Shown here: positions 21,362 through 30,215 of the stretch, in pieces
Layout: each line of letters opens with the position of its first letter
Position numbering within the stretch: the first letter of the stretch is position 1
The notes under the pieces: model-generated
Told to the model about the DNA's origin: nothing
Database searches by the model: none
The model's input: only the letters and a program-made list of their open reading frames with translations
Source of the DNA: a virus
Strand: one strand, 5' to 3'
Length of the DNA stretch: 33,079 nt
IMG/VR virus record: IMGVR_UViG_3300035698_019057
Span: 1-33,079 of that record
Program-made: the position numbers and the translations under genes

Positions 21362-22608
21362 CCCAGACCCCTCTCATTAACACAACTCACAAAGTTATTA
21401 AGTGACTCTTCAATCTTCTTATCGTTAACGTCTGTTTCGTCTAATTCTTTTAGGAGATCTTTATCTTCATCTGATAGCAGATCATTGTCTTTAAGGTCCT
21501 GTACTTGACGCTCGTACACATCAGTCTCTTCTTCTGGGGTAAGGTATTCATTCTTCACAAACTCAGAAGACTTATATTCGTTAGGGAACACAGAGTGATC
21601 TGATTCAAAAGAAAGCATTTGGTTACGAGCTGTAACCAGTTGTTCTACATCTGGAGCAGCAAGCTTTTCATTAACAAGCTTTTGATAGACATCTGTATCA
21701 CTTGCCATCTTATTTAAAGTCAATTTCTCAGCAACAACATCTGGCGTTTGTTCTACAGTATCTAGCTCTTTAAGCCTTTCCTTTATATTTTCTTGACCCA
21801 TTGTCATTTCGTCTATCTCAGAAGGAACAACCTTAACGTTTCTAGCCAAAGACTCCTGTATTGGCTGCTCTACATTAACAACCTTTCCATTATCTATCTG
21901 ATCTTGAGCGACATTAAATGCTCTTTTCATATCAGAAGAGGCTAGGGGGCTCTTCGCTCCTGCTACAGTATGTAAGACTCCACCGATTCCTGCCATCACA
22001 AAAAGGTTCTTCATGAACTCAGAAGTAGTAAGCGGCTCTTGCATCTGACTTTGAGCAGCATCTTGAGCTTGTAACATAGGCAACACACCAACGCCTGTAG
22101 AAAGCCCTCCCACAGCGGCTCTCCGGCCTATTGCCGCAATACCAATTCCTACTTTTGGTAGCAAATATGAATCTAATAGACTAGCTGTCTTTGTAATCCC
22201 AATTCCAGTGAGTGCTGCAGATGGCATGACAGCCTGCGCTGCTAGAAAGCCTAGGTTGCTAGCGAGCCAAGGGTGGCTACTATTTGATACCAACATTTGT
22301 GTAAAATCATTGCGAGTCTTCATATTAGAAGATCTCGCTATAACGTTCTCATATCCCCCAGTTGGGAAATCAACGTTAGGATAAGAAGTCTTCGCCTCTT
22401 CTGCTGTTAAGTACTTAGATCCATTAAAATGCTTGTCATACCACTGCATGATAGGCGAGACTAAAGAGCCTTCAATCGTCTGATTAATTGAATTTAATTG
22501 TGAAGCTTCAATTCCTTCCATAAGACCAACCTTAGGCATTCCTTCAACAGGAAACCTTGAGTAGTCCTCTCTCGATCCAACCGGTGTGTAGTTCAACAAA
22601 CTAGACAT
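21358..22608 (-). CDS. Internal virion protein, possible gp16 N-terminal counterpart (416 aa)
   Basis: I prefer the ATG at 22608 (MSSLLNYTPVGSRED), 7 nt after GGGAG; the frame extends two codons to a TTG. Residues about 115-235 are rich in Gly, Ala and hydrophobic residues (LGFLAAQAVMPSAALTGIGI and later FVMAGIGGVLHTVAGA), suggesting membrane interaction during DNA ejection. Residues 250-416 are acidic and helical. It overlaps the preceding gene by 8 nt and the next by 4 nt. No lysozyme or transglycosylase motif seen. Assignment rests on order and composition. Confidence 0.65.
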   Translation of the reverse strand: MSSLLNYTPVGSREDYSRFPVEGMPKVGLMEGIEASQLNSINQTIEGSLVSPIMQWYDKHFNGSKYLTAEEAKTSYPNVDFPTGGYENVIARSSNMKTRNDFTQMLVSNSSHPWLASNLGFLAAQAVMPSAALTGIGITKTASLLDSYLLPKVGIGIAAIGRRAAVGGLSTGVGVLPMLQAQDAAQSQMQEPLTTSEFMKNLFVMAGIGGVLHTVAGAKSPLASSDMKRAFNVAQDQIDNGKVVNVEQPIQESLARNVKVVPSEIDEMTMGQENIKERLKELDTVEQTPDVVAEKLTLNKMASDTDVYQKLVNEKLAAPDVEQLVTARNQMLSFESDHSVFPNEYKSSEFVKNEYLTPEEETDVYERQVQDLKDNDLLSDEDKDLLKELDETDVNDKKIEESLNNFVSCVNERGLG

Positions 22609-24877
22609 CACCAACTCCCTTTAGCCTTAGTCTATCTAAGAGTAGCCCCATACTATTTTTAGCTACTTCTTGATTAAATTCGCTTGTTTCATCGACCATA
22701 TCTTTAAATAGAACAACAAATCTTTCTCCTTTAGCATTCACCATAGGAGATCCGCTCTGATCAACTAGTTGAACACCTCTTTGATCTGGGGTTGTTGTAA
22801 TATAAGAAGTACGTTGCATCATCATCTTCACAAGACCCTTACCAAGTGGGGTTTGTTCTAAGAAATGTAATGAAGGAGGGGTCTCAAAATTTGAAGCTCC
22901 TGCATTCCTTAATAAGATGTGGAATGAATTTGTTAACATGCTGTTACTTACTTGCTTAGGTGCAAATAGGGTTTGACCATTAACAGTATGGAAATTGATA
23001 TCTGGTAACATCGTTTTTGCTGCTGTATCTGCTGCATCTTCTGGAGACATCCCCTTACCAATCAATTGAGCAGTGAGAAGTTTTGCATGCTCTATAAACT
23101 GACTATAGAAACCCGCATAATTAACACCACTGGAGGCAAGAGATTGTTGATAAGCTGTCACCGTCTCAGATTGATTCAGATATTTCGTTACATCAGCCAT
23201 TCCGCTCAACCCAGCATTCTTAAGTATAGGATCATACTCTTTGATCGTACTCCCAGTATGACTCCACGCTGCCGCTGCATCTTCTACAAATGGTCTACTA
23301 CTTTGAGTTCTAGCCATTTTTAATAGATATTGCGATGCAATAGGAAGACCAGCTTTTTGTAAATCCTTAGATACATAATCTACGTGATTTGAGTCAAACG
23401 TATCTAGATAAGCAGAAACAGCAATCGGTTGTTCAGCAAGTGGCAATGATTTGATTCTTTGGACAATTCCTGAAGATTCTTGATTAGTTAGAGCTTTAAC
23501 TTGATCATCTGAAAAACCAAAACTTCTCTGTTCTGCAAGACGTGAATCAATACTAGCACTTCTTATTACCTGTTCTTGTCTTGCGGCAGGTAACTCATAG
23601 AAAGGAACGTTTTGATTAGTTGTTGGATCAACGTAAGTCATATGCTTAGCGTTTTCAACAGTCTGATTAGTGGTCGGAGAATTATTGAAATAACCCGCTG
23701 GATCTTCTGCAATAACCTTATTTCTCTTTTCTTTCCAATCCTTTAACGATCCTAAGAATAATTGTTTGTGATAAGCTCCTGGATCTCTTGGATCTATCTT
23801 TATACTACTGATAACAGAATCAACATTTGAATCTGACGTATACTGAAGTTTATTAGTAACCTGACCAAGAGTTGCAAAAGTGTTTTGTGAGGCAGAATAG
23901 TTTAGAGCAGTAGGGGTAGATTTGGTTTGATCAACAGCAGCTTGCGTGGTTCCATCCACTCTACCTGTTCTAGATACAGTCTTTAGATTGTTCTGTAACT
24001 GTTGGTCAAGCATGATCTCCTTTGTGTCCATCTGAGAATGGAAATTATTAATAACAGCAGTACCATTCACCAACACCTTATCTTTTTGTAATTGATTGAG
24101 TTTTGGATCATTCAACACAGAACTCTTCCACTCTTCTACCTTACCAACACCTATCGCCTGATAGAGTTTACCAATGTGGACTTCTTCATTCAGATCATTT
24201 TGGAAATCTACTGAATAAGCATTATAGAATCTTTGATCTACAGTACCGTTCTTTCTGAGTTCCGTTACTTCAGCTAGTCCTTGGTTATAAACCCCCTGAG
24301 CAGCCTCTGGATTGGTTCTTGCGGTATTAAGCACTTGGTCTTTATACTGCTTAAGGCCAGTTTGAATATTAGCCGCTAATGTATTGTGATTAAGTCTAGC
24401 AGTAGACAACATAATCCTACTACTTGCAGAAGTTCCATAACGATCCATCGCCTGTCTTGCAGTCTCTTTAAAGACACCTGGGGTATTTTGCATATACCCT
24501 TGTGAATAAGATAAGAAGTCTTTTTGAAAGTCTTTTAAGCTGCCAGGATGAATAGTTCCTGCATGTTGCGCATATAGCTCTGTTACCTTGTTTTTGATAT
24601 CACTTTCAATAACCGATTGATGAGACGCTACAGCAGCTGATCTCTCAGCAAGAGCAACTTGGGTTAGGGGAGATCCCTGTGGGTTATAATCTTTCTTAGC
24701 GCCTTCTTCTTGCCCTTTAATTCTAGCATCATATCTTTGAGCTATCTGAATGGGCTGACCAACAGTATTAACAAACTGATTTAGTCTATTAGCAAACTGT
24801 TCGTATGAAGAATAAACCTGTGGTTCTCCACGAGCCTCAAATTGAGTTGATCTTCTTAATGTTGGAATATCAGCCAT
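22601..24877 (-). CDS. Internal virion core protein, gp15-like (758 aa)
   Basis: AGGGTG lies just before the ATG. The protein is long, helical, rich in Gln, Asn and Thr, with no membrane segment or catalytic motif. Its length is close to T7 gp15 (747 aa), and it follows a gp14-like gene and precedes gp16-like genes, which is the T7 order. Such proteins stack in the internal core and are ejected into the cell to form a periplasmic tube for DNA. Sequence similarity to T7 itself is not visible by eye, so the call is by size and synteny. Confidence 0.7.
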   Translation of the reverse strand: MADIPTLRRSTQFEARGEPQVYSSYEQFANRLNQFVNTVGQPIQIAQRYDARIKGQEEGAKKDYNPQGSPLTQVALAERSAAVASHQSVIESDIKNKVTELYAQHAGTIHPGSLKDFQKDFLSYSQGYMQNTPGVFKETARQAMDRYGTSASSRIMLSTARLNHNTLAANIQTGLKQYKDQVLNTARTNPEAAQGVYNQGLAEVTELRKNGTVDQRFYNAYSVDFQNDLNEEVHIGKLYQAIGVGKVEEWKSSVLNDPKLNQLQKDKVLVNGTAVINNFHSQMDTKEIMLDQQLQNNLKTVSRTGRVDGTTQAAVDQTKSTPTALNYSASQNTFATLGQVTNKLQYTSDSNVDSVISSIKIDPRDPGAYHKQLFLGSLKDWKEKRNKVIAEDPAGYFNNSPTTNQTVENAKHMTYVDPTTNQNVPFYELPAARQEQVIRSASIDSRLAEQRSFGFSDDQVKALTNQESSGIVQRIKSLPLAEQPIAVSAYLDTFDSNHVDYVSKDLQKAGLPIASQYLLKMARTQSSRPFVEDAAAAWSHTGSTIKEYDPILKNAGLSGMADVTKYLNQSETVTAYQQSLASSGVNYAGFYSQFIEHAKLLTAQLIGKGMSPEDAADTAAKTMLPDINFHTVNGQTLFAPKQVSNSMLTNSFHILLRNAGASNFETPPSLHFLEQTPLGKGLVKMMMQRTSYITTTPDQRGVQLVDQSGSPMVNAKGERFVVLFKDMVDETSEFNQEVAKNSMGLLLDRLRLKGVGDV

Positions 24878-24896
24878 TATTACACCCTATTAAATA

Positions 24897-25337
24897 TTAA
24901 TTTGTGACTGAACTAGAGGTAAACATAGGAACTTCTTTTATAAGGTTTTGACCAAAATTTATCAAAGTACCAAAAGTATCGGAGTTTGCTCTTGCCTGCA
25001 CTGCGTTGATCTCTTCATCACCATAAGCTTTTGCAATACTGCTATTCATGTCTTGAATACGTGAGTCTTCAACATAATTTTGAAAACTCTGTTCATTGAT
25101 AGAAGCAATATTAGGTGAAAGCCCAAGACCTCTAGCAGCACCAGAAGCATTAGCAGAAGCCATTACGCTTTCTAAGTTCTCAGCTCTTCGTTTTGATGCA
25201 TCAAGACCCGCAAGCCTTTGTTGATTCATTCTCATTCTAGTAAGCTCTTGCTGACTACCTGCAGCCTGCTGTGTTCTACTTGCAGACATAACAGAGCCCA
25301 ATAGTTGAGCTCCCATCATTAACGACATCGCTCCCAT
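24897..25337 (-). CDS. Internal virion protein, gp14-like (146 aa)
   Basis: The N-terminal 20 residues are hydrophobic and methionine/glycine-rich (GAMSLMMGAQLLGSVMSASR). A helical segment (QQAAGSQQELTRMRMNQQRL) and an ASANASGAARGLGLSPNIAS region typical of gp14-like proteins of podoviruses follow. Known gp14 inserts in the outer membrane as the first part of the ejection channel. It is shorter than T7 gp14 (196 aa). Located between tail tube B and the gp15-like gene, as in T7-like genomes. Confidence 0.72.
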   Translation of the reverse strand: MGAMSLMMGAQLLGSVMSASRTQQAAGSQQELTRMRMNQQRLAGLDASKRRAENLESVMASANASGAARGLGLSPNIASINEQSFQNYVEDSRIQDMNSSIAKAYGDEEINAVQARANSDTFGTLINFGQNLIKEVPMFTSSSVTN

Positions 25338-25352
25338 AATAAAATACCTCTT

Positions 25353-27272
25353 TTACTCTAGTGGTTGTACCTGGATCATTAAACCTATTGCTAATATGGT
25401 GAATGGCAAAGGATCAGTCTGGGTAATACTAATTAATAAGCTTGCATCATAATTCTGTAATAGATTCACTCGAGCAACTCCTGTTTGAGTAGCTGGGACA
25501 ATATCCATCGAAATGCCATCATACAAATCTGGTAGAATTTGATCGTTCACATAAATCCCTAAAGATTCAAAATAAGAAACATAGACAGATTGAACCCTTT
25601 TCGTATTGTAATAATCGTTTTGATTGTGTGGGGGCATAGGAGAAACTAGTGGTACAACTGCTAGTCCAACTTCTACATCCGTAACTTCCTTCTCTAAAGT
25701 AATAGACCCACCAGTAACTACCTTATCATCAAGTACTGCTCCATCACCTAATACCTTAACAGTCTTTCCCTCTAAGAATGATAAGTTGTTTATTACAGTA
25801 GTTGGTACTGCGAATGTATTTGTGTAGGAACAATCAGTCTTTAGATCGAAATCTAATTGCTCGATATAGAGCTTTGTTACTCCATCAATCTCTCTTTCAA
25901 CTAAGAAATAAGTATCATTCTCATCTGAGGTAATCTGTTTAAAGTTACCATCTGTTGTAGCCAAGCTCCAAGCGTTCACGTTTTGGCTTTGCAAAGATTG
26001 GAATATAGCCATCGTTCCATCTGAGTTGACGTATAAAATGTAATTACCTAAATCTTGGGTAGGATGCTTAAGTGGTCCTACATCAACAGGAGTCTTAATA
26101 AGATGTTGGCTTAATACTGAAATGTCATTAGGAACGAAAGATTGTCTTTGAACTTCATAAATAAGAGACCATACGATCTTTCCACCGCTATCTACGTACA
26201 ACACCTGATTGTCGAAATAGATAGGTTCAACATTAGTATAGATACCATTAGTCGATTGTTGATCAATGAAAGCATTAGTTGGAGTTAATGCAGTCTGCTG
26301 TAAAATTGCAGTTGATAACACTCCATCCGGCGTAAATATCCAAAGAGCTTTAGCACCCAAAATATCCTTAACAATGTTTGATTTACCAACATCAGCAACA
26401 AGAGTAATTGCGCTATCAGCTAAAGCTTGTGAGTCATCAAAGTTGAATATCTCGTTTGTTTTAGATCCCCATATACCTTCAGGTCGACTCTTAGCTCCAC
26501 CAAAGAATAATCTACTTTGATAGAACGCTAGTGATTTAGGGTATCCGAGTGTTGCGCTCCATACGGGTTCTGTTAATACTGAATCTGTACCGAGAATAGC
26601 GCTCGTATTTTTAAAGTCAGCTATCGTATAACCATTCATATGTGTTGTATCGGTATAGACAGTAAGACGCATTGTCCCTTCATTACCGAAGAATAGTCCA
26701 CCAACGTGCTCTGCAGTGAATGGAGTTCCTGCCGCAGCTGTTAATGTAATGCTTCCACTTACAGCACTTGGTGTGAAATTAGCAGCGTCGTAGTCCTGAT
26801 TGAAATCATAGGTTGGAACATTCTTAAGTGATACAGCAGCATAAGACCATACACCAGCAGACAACTCTAATTGATAAGGAAGGTAATCTTCATGAACGCT
26901 AATTAAGGTATCTGAATAGACCTTTTGTTTCATAGCAGCTATTTCAGAAGCGCTATATGGAGAGACAACAGTCGAATTAAGAGAATTATCTCTATAGATG
27001 TCTAGATTAGAATCTTCAAATACGAGTAGGTAATGAGTTGCATCGTTAAAGCTCATTATCTGTAGACGTGCTTCTGTTGCACTTGTCGCAATATCAAGAG
27101 TATCAACATACCTAGTACCGAAACGACGCGTAATACCACCTTGAGGTAGAACCATTACGTTTCTAAGTTTTTGAGCTCCTTTATAGAATCCTTCGTAATC
27201 AATACGAGCAAACAATCTAGGATCTATTTCGCCCAGTGAGAAGTTTGCGCTATGCTTAATGTTTAACGCCAC
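25353..27272 (-). CDS. Tail tubular protein B (gp12-like nozzle)
   Basis: The product is 639 aa. The start is GTG at 27272, 5 nt after GGGGAGG inside the end of the preceding gene. The N-terminus is diagnostic: NFSLGEIDPRLFARIDYEGF, then YKGAQKLRNVMVLPQGGITR and RFGTRYV, the pattern of T7 gp12-family tail tube B proteins. LAFYQSRLFFGG near residue 245 is another family block. It forms the tail nozzle beneath the tail tubular A ring and binds fibres. It is shorter than T7 gp12 (794 aa) but complete. Confidence 0.93.
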   Translation of the reverse strand: MALNIKHSANFSLGEIDPRLFARIDYEGFYKGAQKLRNVMVLPQGGITRRFGTRYVDTLDIATSATEARLQIMSFNDATHYLLVFEDSNLDIYRDNSLNSTVVSPYSASEIAAMKQKVYSDTLISVHEDYLPYQLELSAGVWSYAAVSLKNVPTYDFNQDYDAANFTPSAVSGSITLTAAAGTPFTAEHVGGLFFGNEGTMRLTVYTDTTHMNGYTIADFKNTSAILGTDSVLTEPVWSATLGYPKSLAFYQSRLFFGGAKSRPEGIWGSKTNEIFNFDDSQALADSAITLVADVGKSNIVKDILGAKALWIFTPDGVLSTAILQQTALTPTNAFIDQQSTNGIYTNVEPIYFDNQVLYVDSGGKIVWSLIYEVQRQSFVPNDISVLSQHLIKTPVDVGPLKHPTQDLGNYILYVNSDGTMAIFQSLQSQNVNAWSLATTDGNFKQITSDENDTYFLVEREIDGVTKLYIEQLDFDLKTDCSYTNTFAVPTTVINNLSFLEGKTVKVLGDGAVLDDKVVTGGSITLEKEVTDVEVGLAVVPLVSPMPPHNQNDYYNTKRVQSVYVSYFESLGIYVNDQILPDLYDGISMDIVPATQTGVARVNLLQNYDASLLISITQTDPLPFTILAIGLMIQVQPLE

Positions 27273-27273
27273 T

Positions 27274-27882
27274 TTAACCTCCCCAGGTGATGTCTCTAGA
27301 ACTTGCTCCTCGACACGTTATGAATGGGTTAGACCTAATTGGTCTTGTTAAATTAGATTGTGAATCTGCAAAAATAGCTTTTTGAAACTCTATAGCTGTC
27401 CTTTTTTGCATGATCTCACTTGTTTGAATAGAGTGAGCAACAGACAAAGCAAGTACTGTCGCTAGGCTATATTGAAAGTAATCAACGAAATAGAGAGGTA
27501 AGTCCTCTGGATCTGGAGCGAATCTATATTCTAGAATGAGCTCTTGATCAGAAGGTTGATTACAGTAAAACTTTTTGTTACCAAATATTTGATAAGGAAT
27601 AAGAGGGTGCGTTCTTACAAACGCTAAGTAATCAGTAGGTAATTGATAGATATATAACCAATTGTCTATAATGGGCGTCTCTACCAATAAAGAGATCTGT
27701 TGTAATTTAGTTGCGAATCTCCAATTGTTCTTCGCTATATCGGTTGGAAGAAGATAGTCATAAGCATCACTTGCAGCTCGGGCAACTTCCCCACCTGACG
27801 CAAAAGATGTAATCGCAGGACTGCCTAATAAGTTTAATGCATTAGATACAATCTTTTCTTTTGTTAATGCGAATATTGGCAT
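27274..27882 (-). CDS. Tail tubular protein A (gp11-like adaptor)
   Basis: The product is 202 aa, close to T7 gp11 (196 aa). It starts MPIFALTKEKIVSNALNLLG with the family helix pattern, followed by EVARAASDAYDYLLPTDIAK, then NNWRFATKLQQISL and IYQLPTDYLAFVRTHP. It forms the ring that joins the portal to the nozzle. TAGGAG precedes the ATG at about 11 nt. It is the first gene after the terminator-like hairpin that follows the head genes. Confidence 0.92.
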   Translation of the reverse strand: MPIFALTKEKIVSNALNLLGSPAITSFASGGEVARAASDAYDYLLPTDIAKNNWRFATKLQQISLLVETPIIDNWLYIYQLPTDYLAFVRTHPLIPYQIFGNKKFYCNQPSDQELILEYRFAPDPEDLPLYFVDYFQYSLATVLALSVAHSIQTSEIMQKRTAIEFQKAIFADSQSNLTRPIRSNPFITCRGASSRDITWGG

Positions 27883-28022
27883 AAGTCACAAGCTCCTACT
27901 TTAAAAGACTAAGGGCAGGGAGTGTCTATCAAAGATAAACTTCAAGATGGTTAACCATGAGATGAGTCAAAATGGTTAACCAAAATGAAAGGGTTTACCC
28001 ACCCTTAGCCAATTGTTATGCG
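27883..28022. other. Intergenic region with paired GGTTAACC sites and hairpin
   Basis: This 140-bp gap between head and tail genes holds two identical palindromes GGTTAACC inside ATGGTTAACCA blocks (about 27948-27958 and 27972-27982), separated by GAGATGAGTCAAA. The 14-bp GAGATGAGTCAAAA also occurs behind the consensus early promoter near 5877-5890, again preceded by TTAACCA. A shared regulator site is plausible. Confidence 0.5.
27989..28006 (-). terminator. Possible leaky terminator between head and tail genes
   Basis: On the minus strand AAGGGT and ACCCTT form a perfect 6-bp stem with a 6-nt loop, followed by TCATTTT. The T-run is imperfect. Placed after the capsid and capsid-adjacent genes, it could reduce transcription into the tail genes. 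Confidence 0.45.
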
Positions 28023-29213
28023 TTAGCTCGCAGCTCTCAATGCCTGCCAAGCGACCACTGTTGATGCTCCTGGATCGGCCGACAACAATACAATCACCTG
28101 ATCTGTATTTGGATCTACTTTCTGAACACTTACTGCGTTTGTGCTCTCTTGCACTTGCGCGAAGACAATATCAGTAGATAGAACACCAACTGCAGTAATC
28201 GTGATAGTCGCAGAACCACCACCGTTGTTTTCTTTATCAGCGTATTTCACAAAGTGACTTGGAGCGATTCCAGCTGAAAGCATAGCTAGGTCGATAGTAG
28301 CTGCACCAATTGTGGTTACACCACCGTTAGTACAAGTTATATCACCCGACAGAGCAAATTCATGAGTAGCAGCGTCTCCACCACCAATCAAGAATTTAGT
28401 ATCTGCGCATGAGATCATAGCCGCTTCAACAGCCGCTGCACCGATCGTTACAACACCACCATTGGTACATGTAACGTCTCCCGAAAGAGCAAACTCGTGT
28501 GTTGCTGAATCTGCACCACCAATCAAGAACTTGGTATCAGTACAGGCAATCATAGCCGCATCAACTGCTTTAGCAGCGATAGTCACCACACCACCATTGG
28601 TCATGGTCGCATCCCCTGATAACGCAAATTCATGCGTTGCAGCGTCTGCACCACCAATAAGCACTTTGCCATCGACGCATCCAATCATGGAAGCTTCAAC
28701 TGCAGCAGCCGCAATAGTCACAACTCCGCCATTTGTCATGGTCACATCGCCAGATAATGCGAACTCATGAGTTGCACCATCCGCTCCACCAATTAAGAAC
28801 TTGGTGTCTGCTGTTGCTATCATGGTTGCTTCAACCGCTTTAGCGCCGATTGTTACAACTCCGACATTTGTCATCGTGACATCACCGCTCAAAGCATATT
28901 CGACTGGAGCCGAAGAGGCGTTACCAATCCAAATCTTTGTATTAACAAGTGTGTCTAATGAAGAGTCAGTTGTTTCAGCCGTTGTTACAGGTGTCGCACC
29001 AGACGCTGATGTTACTTTAATAATACCATCACGATCGCTAGCTCTTATCTCCATATGATCGTCAAGATGTAAAATATTGGCGATTGAATTGAAATAAGCA
29101 CTTGCAATAATCGTAGCAAAAGCATCAGTTGAGCTCTTGTAGATATGAGTTAACGGAACATTTTGATTCGTGCTATAGCTATAGCGATCAAAATAATTAA
29201 TACTAAAAGCCAT
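28023..29213 (-). CDS. Capsid-adjacent fibre/decoration protein with five 45-aa repeats
   Basis: The product is 396 aa with an excellent AGGAGG site. Residues 1-70 (MAFSINYFDRYSYSTNQNVP and onward) match the N-terminal domain of the 1188-aa fibre. Residues 86-310 are five 45-aa repeats, each with LIGGADxATHEFALSGDVT and TNGGVVTI; ALSGD recurs at about 107, 152, 197, 242 and 287. This motif is common in phage fibre shafts. Residues 320-396 form a separate C-terminal domain rich in valine and threonine. Lying between capsid and tail-tube genes it may be a head fibre or decoration protein. Confidence 0.72.
   Translation of the reverse strand: MAFSINYFDRYSYSTNQNVPLTHIYKSSTDAFATIIASAYFNSIANILHLDDHMEIRASDRDGIIKVTSASGATPVTTAETTDSSLDTLVNTKIWIGNASSAPVEYALSGDVTMTNVGVVTIGAKAVEATMIATADTKFLIGGADGATHEFALSGDVTMTNGGVVTIAAAAVEASMIGCVDGKVLIGGADAATHEFALSGDATMTNGGVVTIAAKAVDAAMIACTDTKFLIGGADSATHEFALSGDVTCTNGGVVTIGAAAVEAAMISCADTKFLIGGGDAATHEFALSGDITCTNGGVTTIGAATIDLAMLSAGIAPSHFVKYADKENNGGGSATITITAVGVLSTDIVFAQVQESTNAVSVQKVDPNTDQVIVLLSADPGASTVVAWQALRAAS
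28284..28958 (-). repeat. Five tandem 135-bp coding repeats
   Basis: The block encodes the five 45-residue shaft units of the 396-aa protein. The units are similar but not identical at DNA level, with constant unit length, so they are old enough to have diverged but could still vary in number. Confidence 0.85.
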
Positions 29214-29228
29214 AAAGATTACCTCCTA

Positions 29229-30062
29229 TTATGCTGTTTCATCGATTCCAACTTTAACAATACCAACTGCATCTACAGTTATTGCACCTGCATAGATTTT
29301 CGCTAATGCTTGATCGCTATCGTAGTTAGGAACGCGTTCTAGCAAAGTTGCGAAATCACGATATGCATAACCAGTAGATAGACGGTGATAAGCAAAACAG
29401 TCTCTGATATCACCAGTCTTTGGTAAGCCACCTTCAACCATTGTTGGGATAATGTGCCACATCATACCCATCGCGAAGTTACCATTTAACGAACCTCTTT
29501 TGATAAGTTCTAAGTTTAAATATTGGTTGTCGGTAAATTCTTGCTCATTGAATAGTTTCTTAGCACCAGACGCAGAGATTGCGAAGTGTCTGTCCTCAAC
29601 CGGAATAGCCAAAGAATCAAAATATTCATTAACTTCTGTTACTTTTGCATAGGTCAAGTTCGTACCGCCTTCGGCGATAGTGTTCGATGTACCTGATGCA
29701 ATTAACGAATTGATGATGATTTGGTCAGTACGACGCTGGATTGCGCTTGCGAGCATTATGGCGCTCTCTCTACGCTCTTCGACGTTTGTGGTGAATTGTT
29801 CCATAGCGTCAATTGACACTGCACAATTGTATTTGCTGCAAGGACAATTAACTTTATCGAAACCTAAGTCTTGTGGTTGAACGACTTGATGGAATGCAGC
29901 GACATTAGCAACAGCATAATCTGCCTTTCTAAAATCAACTGAAGATCCGACAAAGTCGGTTTTATTTCTGACGGTATTCTTTAAAAGATTACCCTTGGAT
30001 TGATACGCTTCCTTTACGAAGGCATCAAACTCAATTTGATAAACATTTGCCAATGTAGACAT
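29229..30062 (-). CDS. Major capsid protein
   Basis: The product is 277 aa. GAGG lies 8 nt before the ATG. The order portal-scaffold-this gene-tail tubes identifies it. Recognisable features of HK97-fold capsid proteins of small podoviruses include an N-terminal helix (NVYQIEFDAFVKEAYQSKGN), VDFRKADYAVANVA, a long spine-like helix ERRESAIMLASAIQRRTDQI, then IINSLIASG and the ISASGAKKLFNEQEF block. A C-terminal strand region (YAYRDFATLLERVPNYDSDQ) ends the protein. Two cysteine clusters (CPCSKYNC, residues 73-80) are unusual and could link subunits. Confidence 0.85.
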   Translation of the reverse strand: MSTLANVYQIEFDAFVKEAYQSKGNLLKNTVRNKTDFVGSSVDFRKADYAVANVAAFHQVVQPQDLGFDKVNCPCSKYNCAVSIDAMEQFTTNVEERRESAIMLASAIQRRTDQIIINSLIASGTSNTIAEGGTNLTYAKVTEVNEYFDSLAIPVEDRHFAISASGAKKLFNEQEFTDNQYLNLELIKRGSLNGNFAMGMMWHIIPTMVEGGLPKTGDIRDCFAYHRLSTGYAYRDFATLLERVPNYDSDQALAKIYAGAITVDAVGIVKVGIDETA

Positions 30063-30215
30063 GTTTTTAACCTCATTTATATAAAATAATCGTTCTTGAT
30101 TACTTCAAGGTTGTCTAAACATGTCTAAGGCGCAGAGCGTTATCTCTTATTGTTCAGGCCTAGTATCTTGAACACTAATAGATAGAGTTCCTCACTGGAA
30201 CAAAACTATCATGCT
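30063..30215 (-). other. 153-bp leader of the capsid gene with stem-loops
   Basis: The gap before the capsid gene contains two inverted repeats: TGTTCA / TGAACA (30151-30174, 12-nt loop) and GTTCC / GGAAC around TCACT (about 30191-30205). On the minus strand TTGAAG, 17 nt, TTTATA (about 30080-30108) could be a promoter boosting capsid expression, though its boxes are only fair. No gene is visible here. Confidence 0.4.

Noticed and set aside
28462-29058. Plus-strand repetitive open frames opposite the 396-aa protein
   Set aside because: They mirror the 135-bp coding repeats of the minus strand; repeats of fixed codon length keep antisense frames open.
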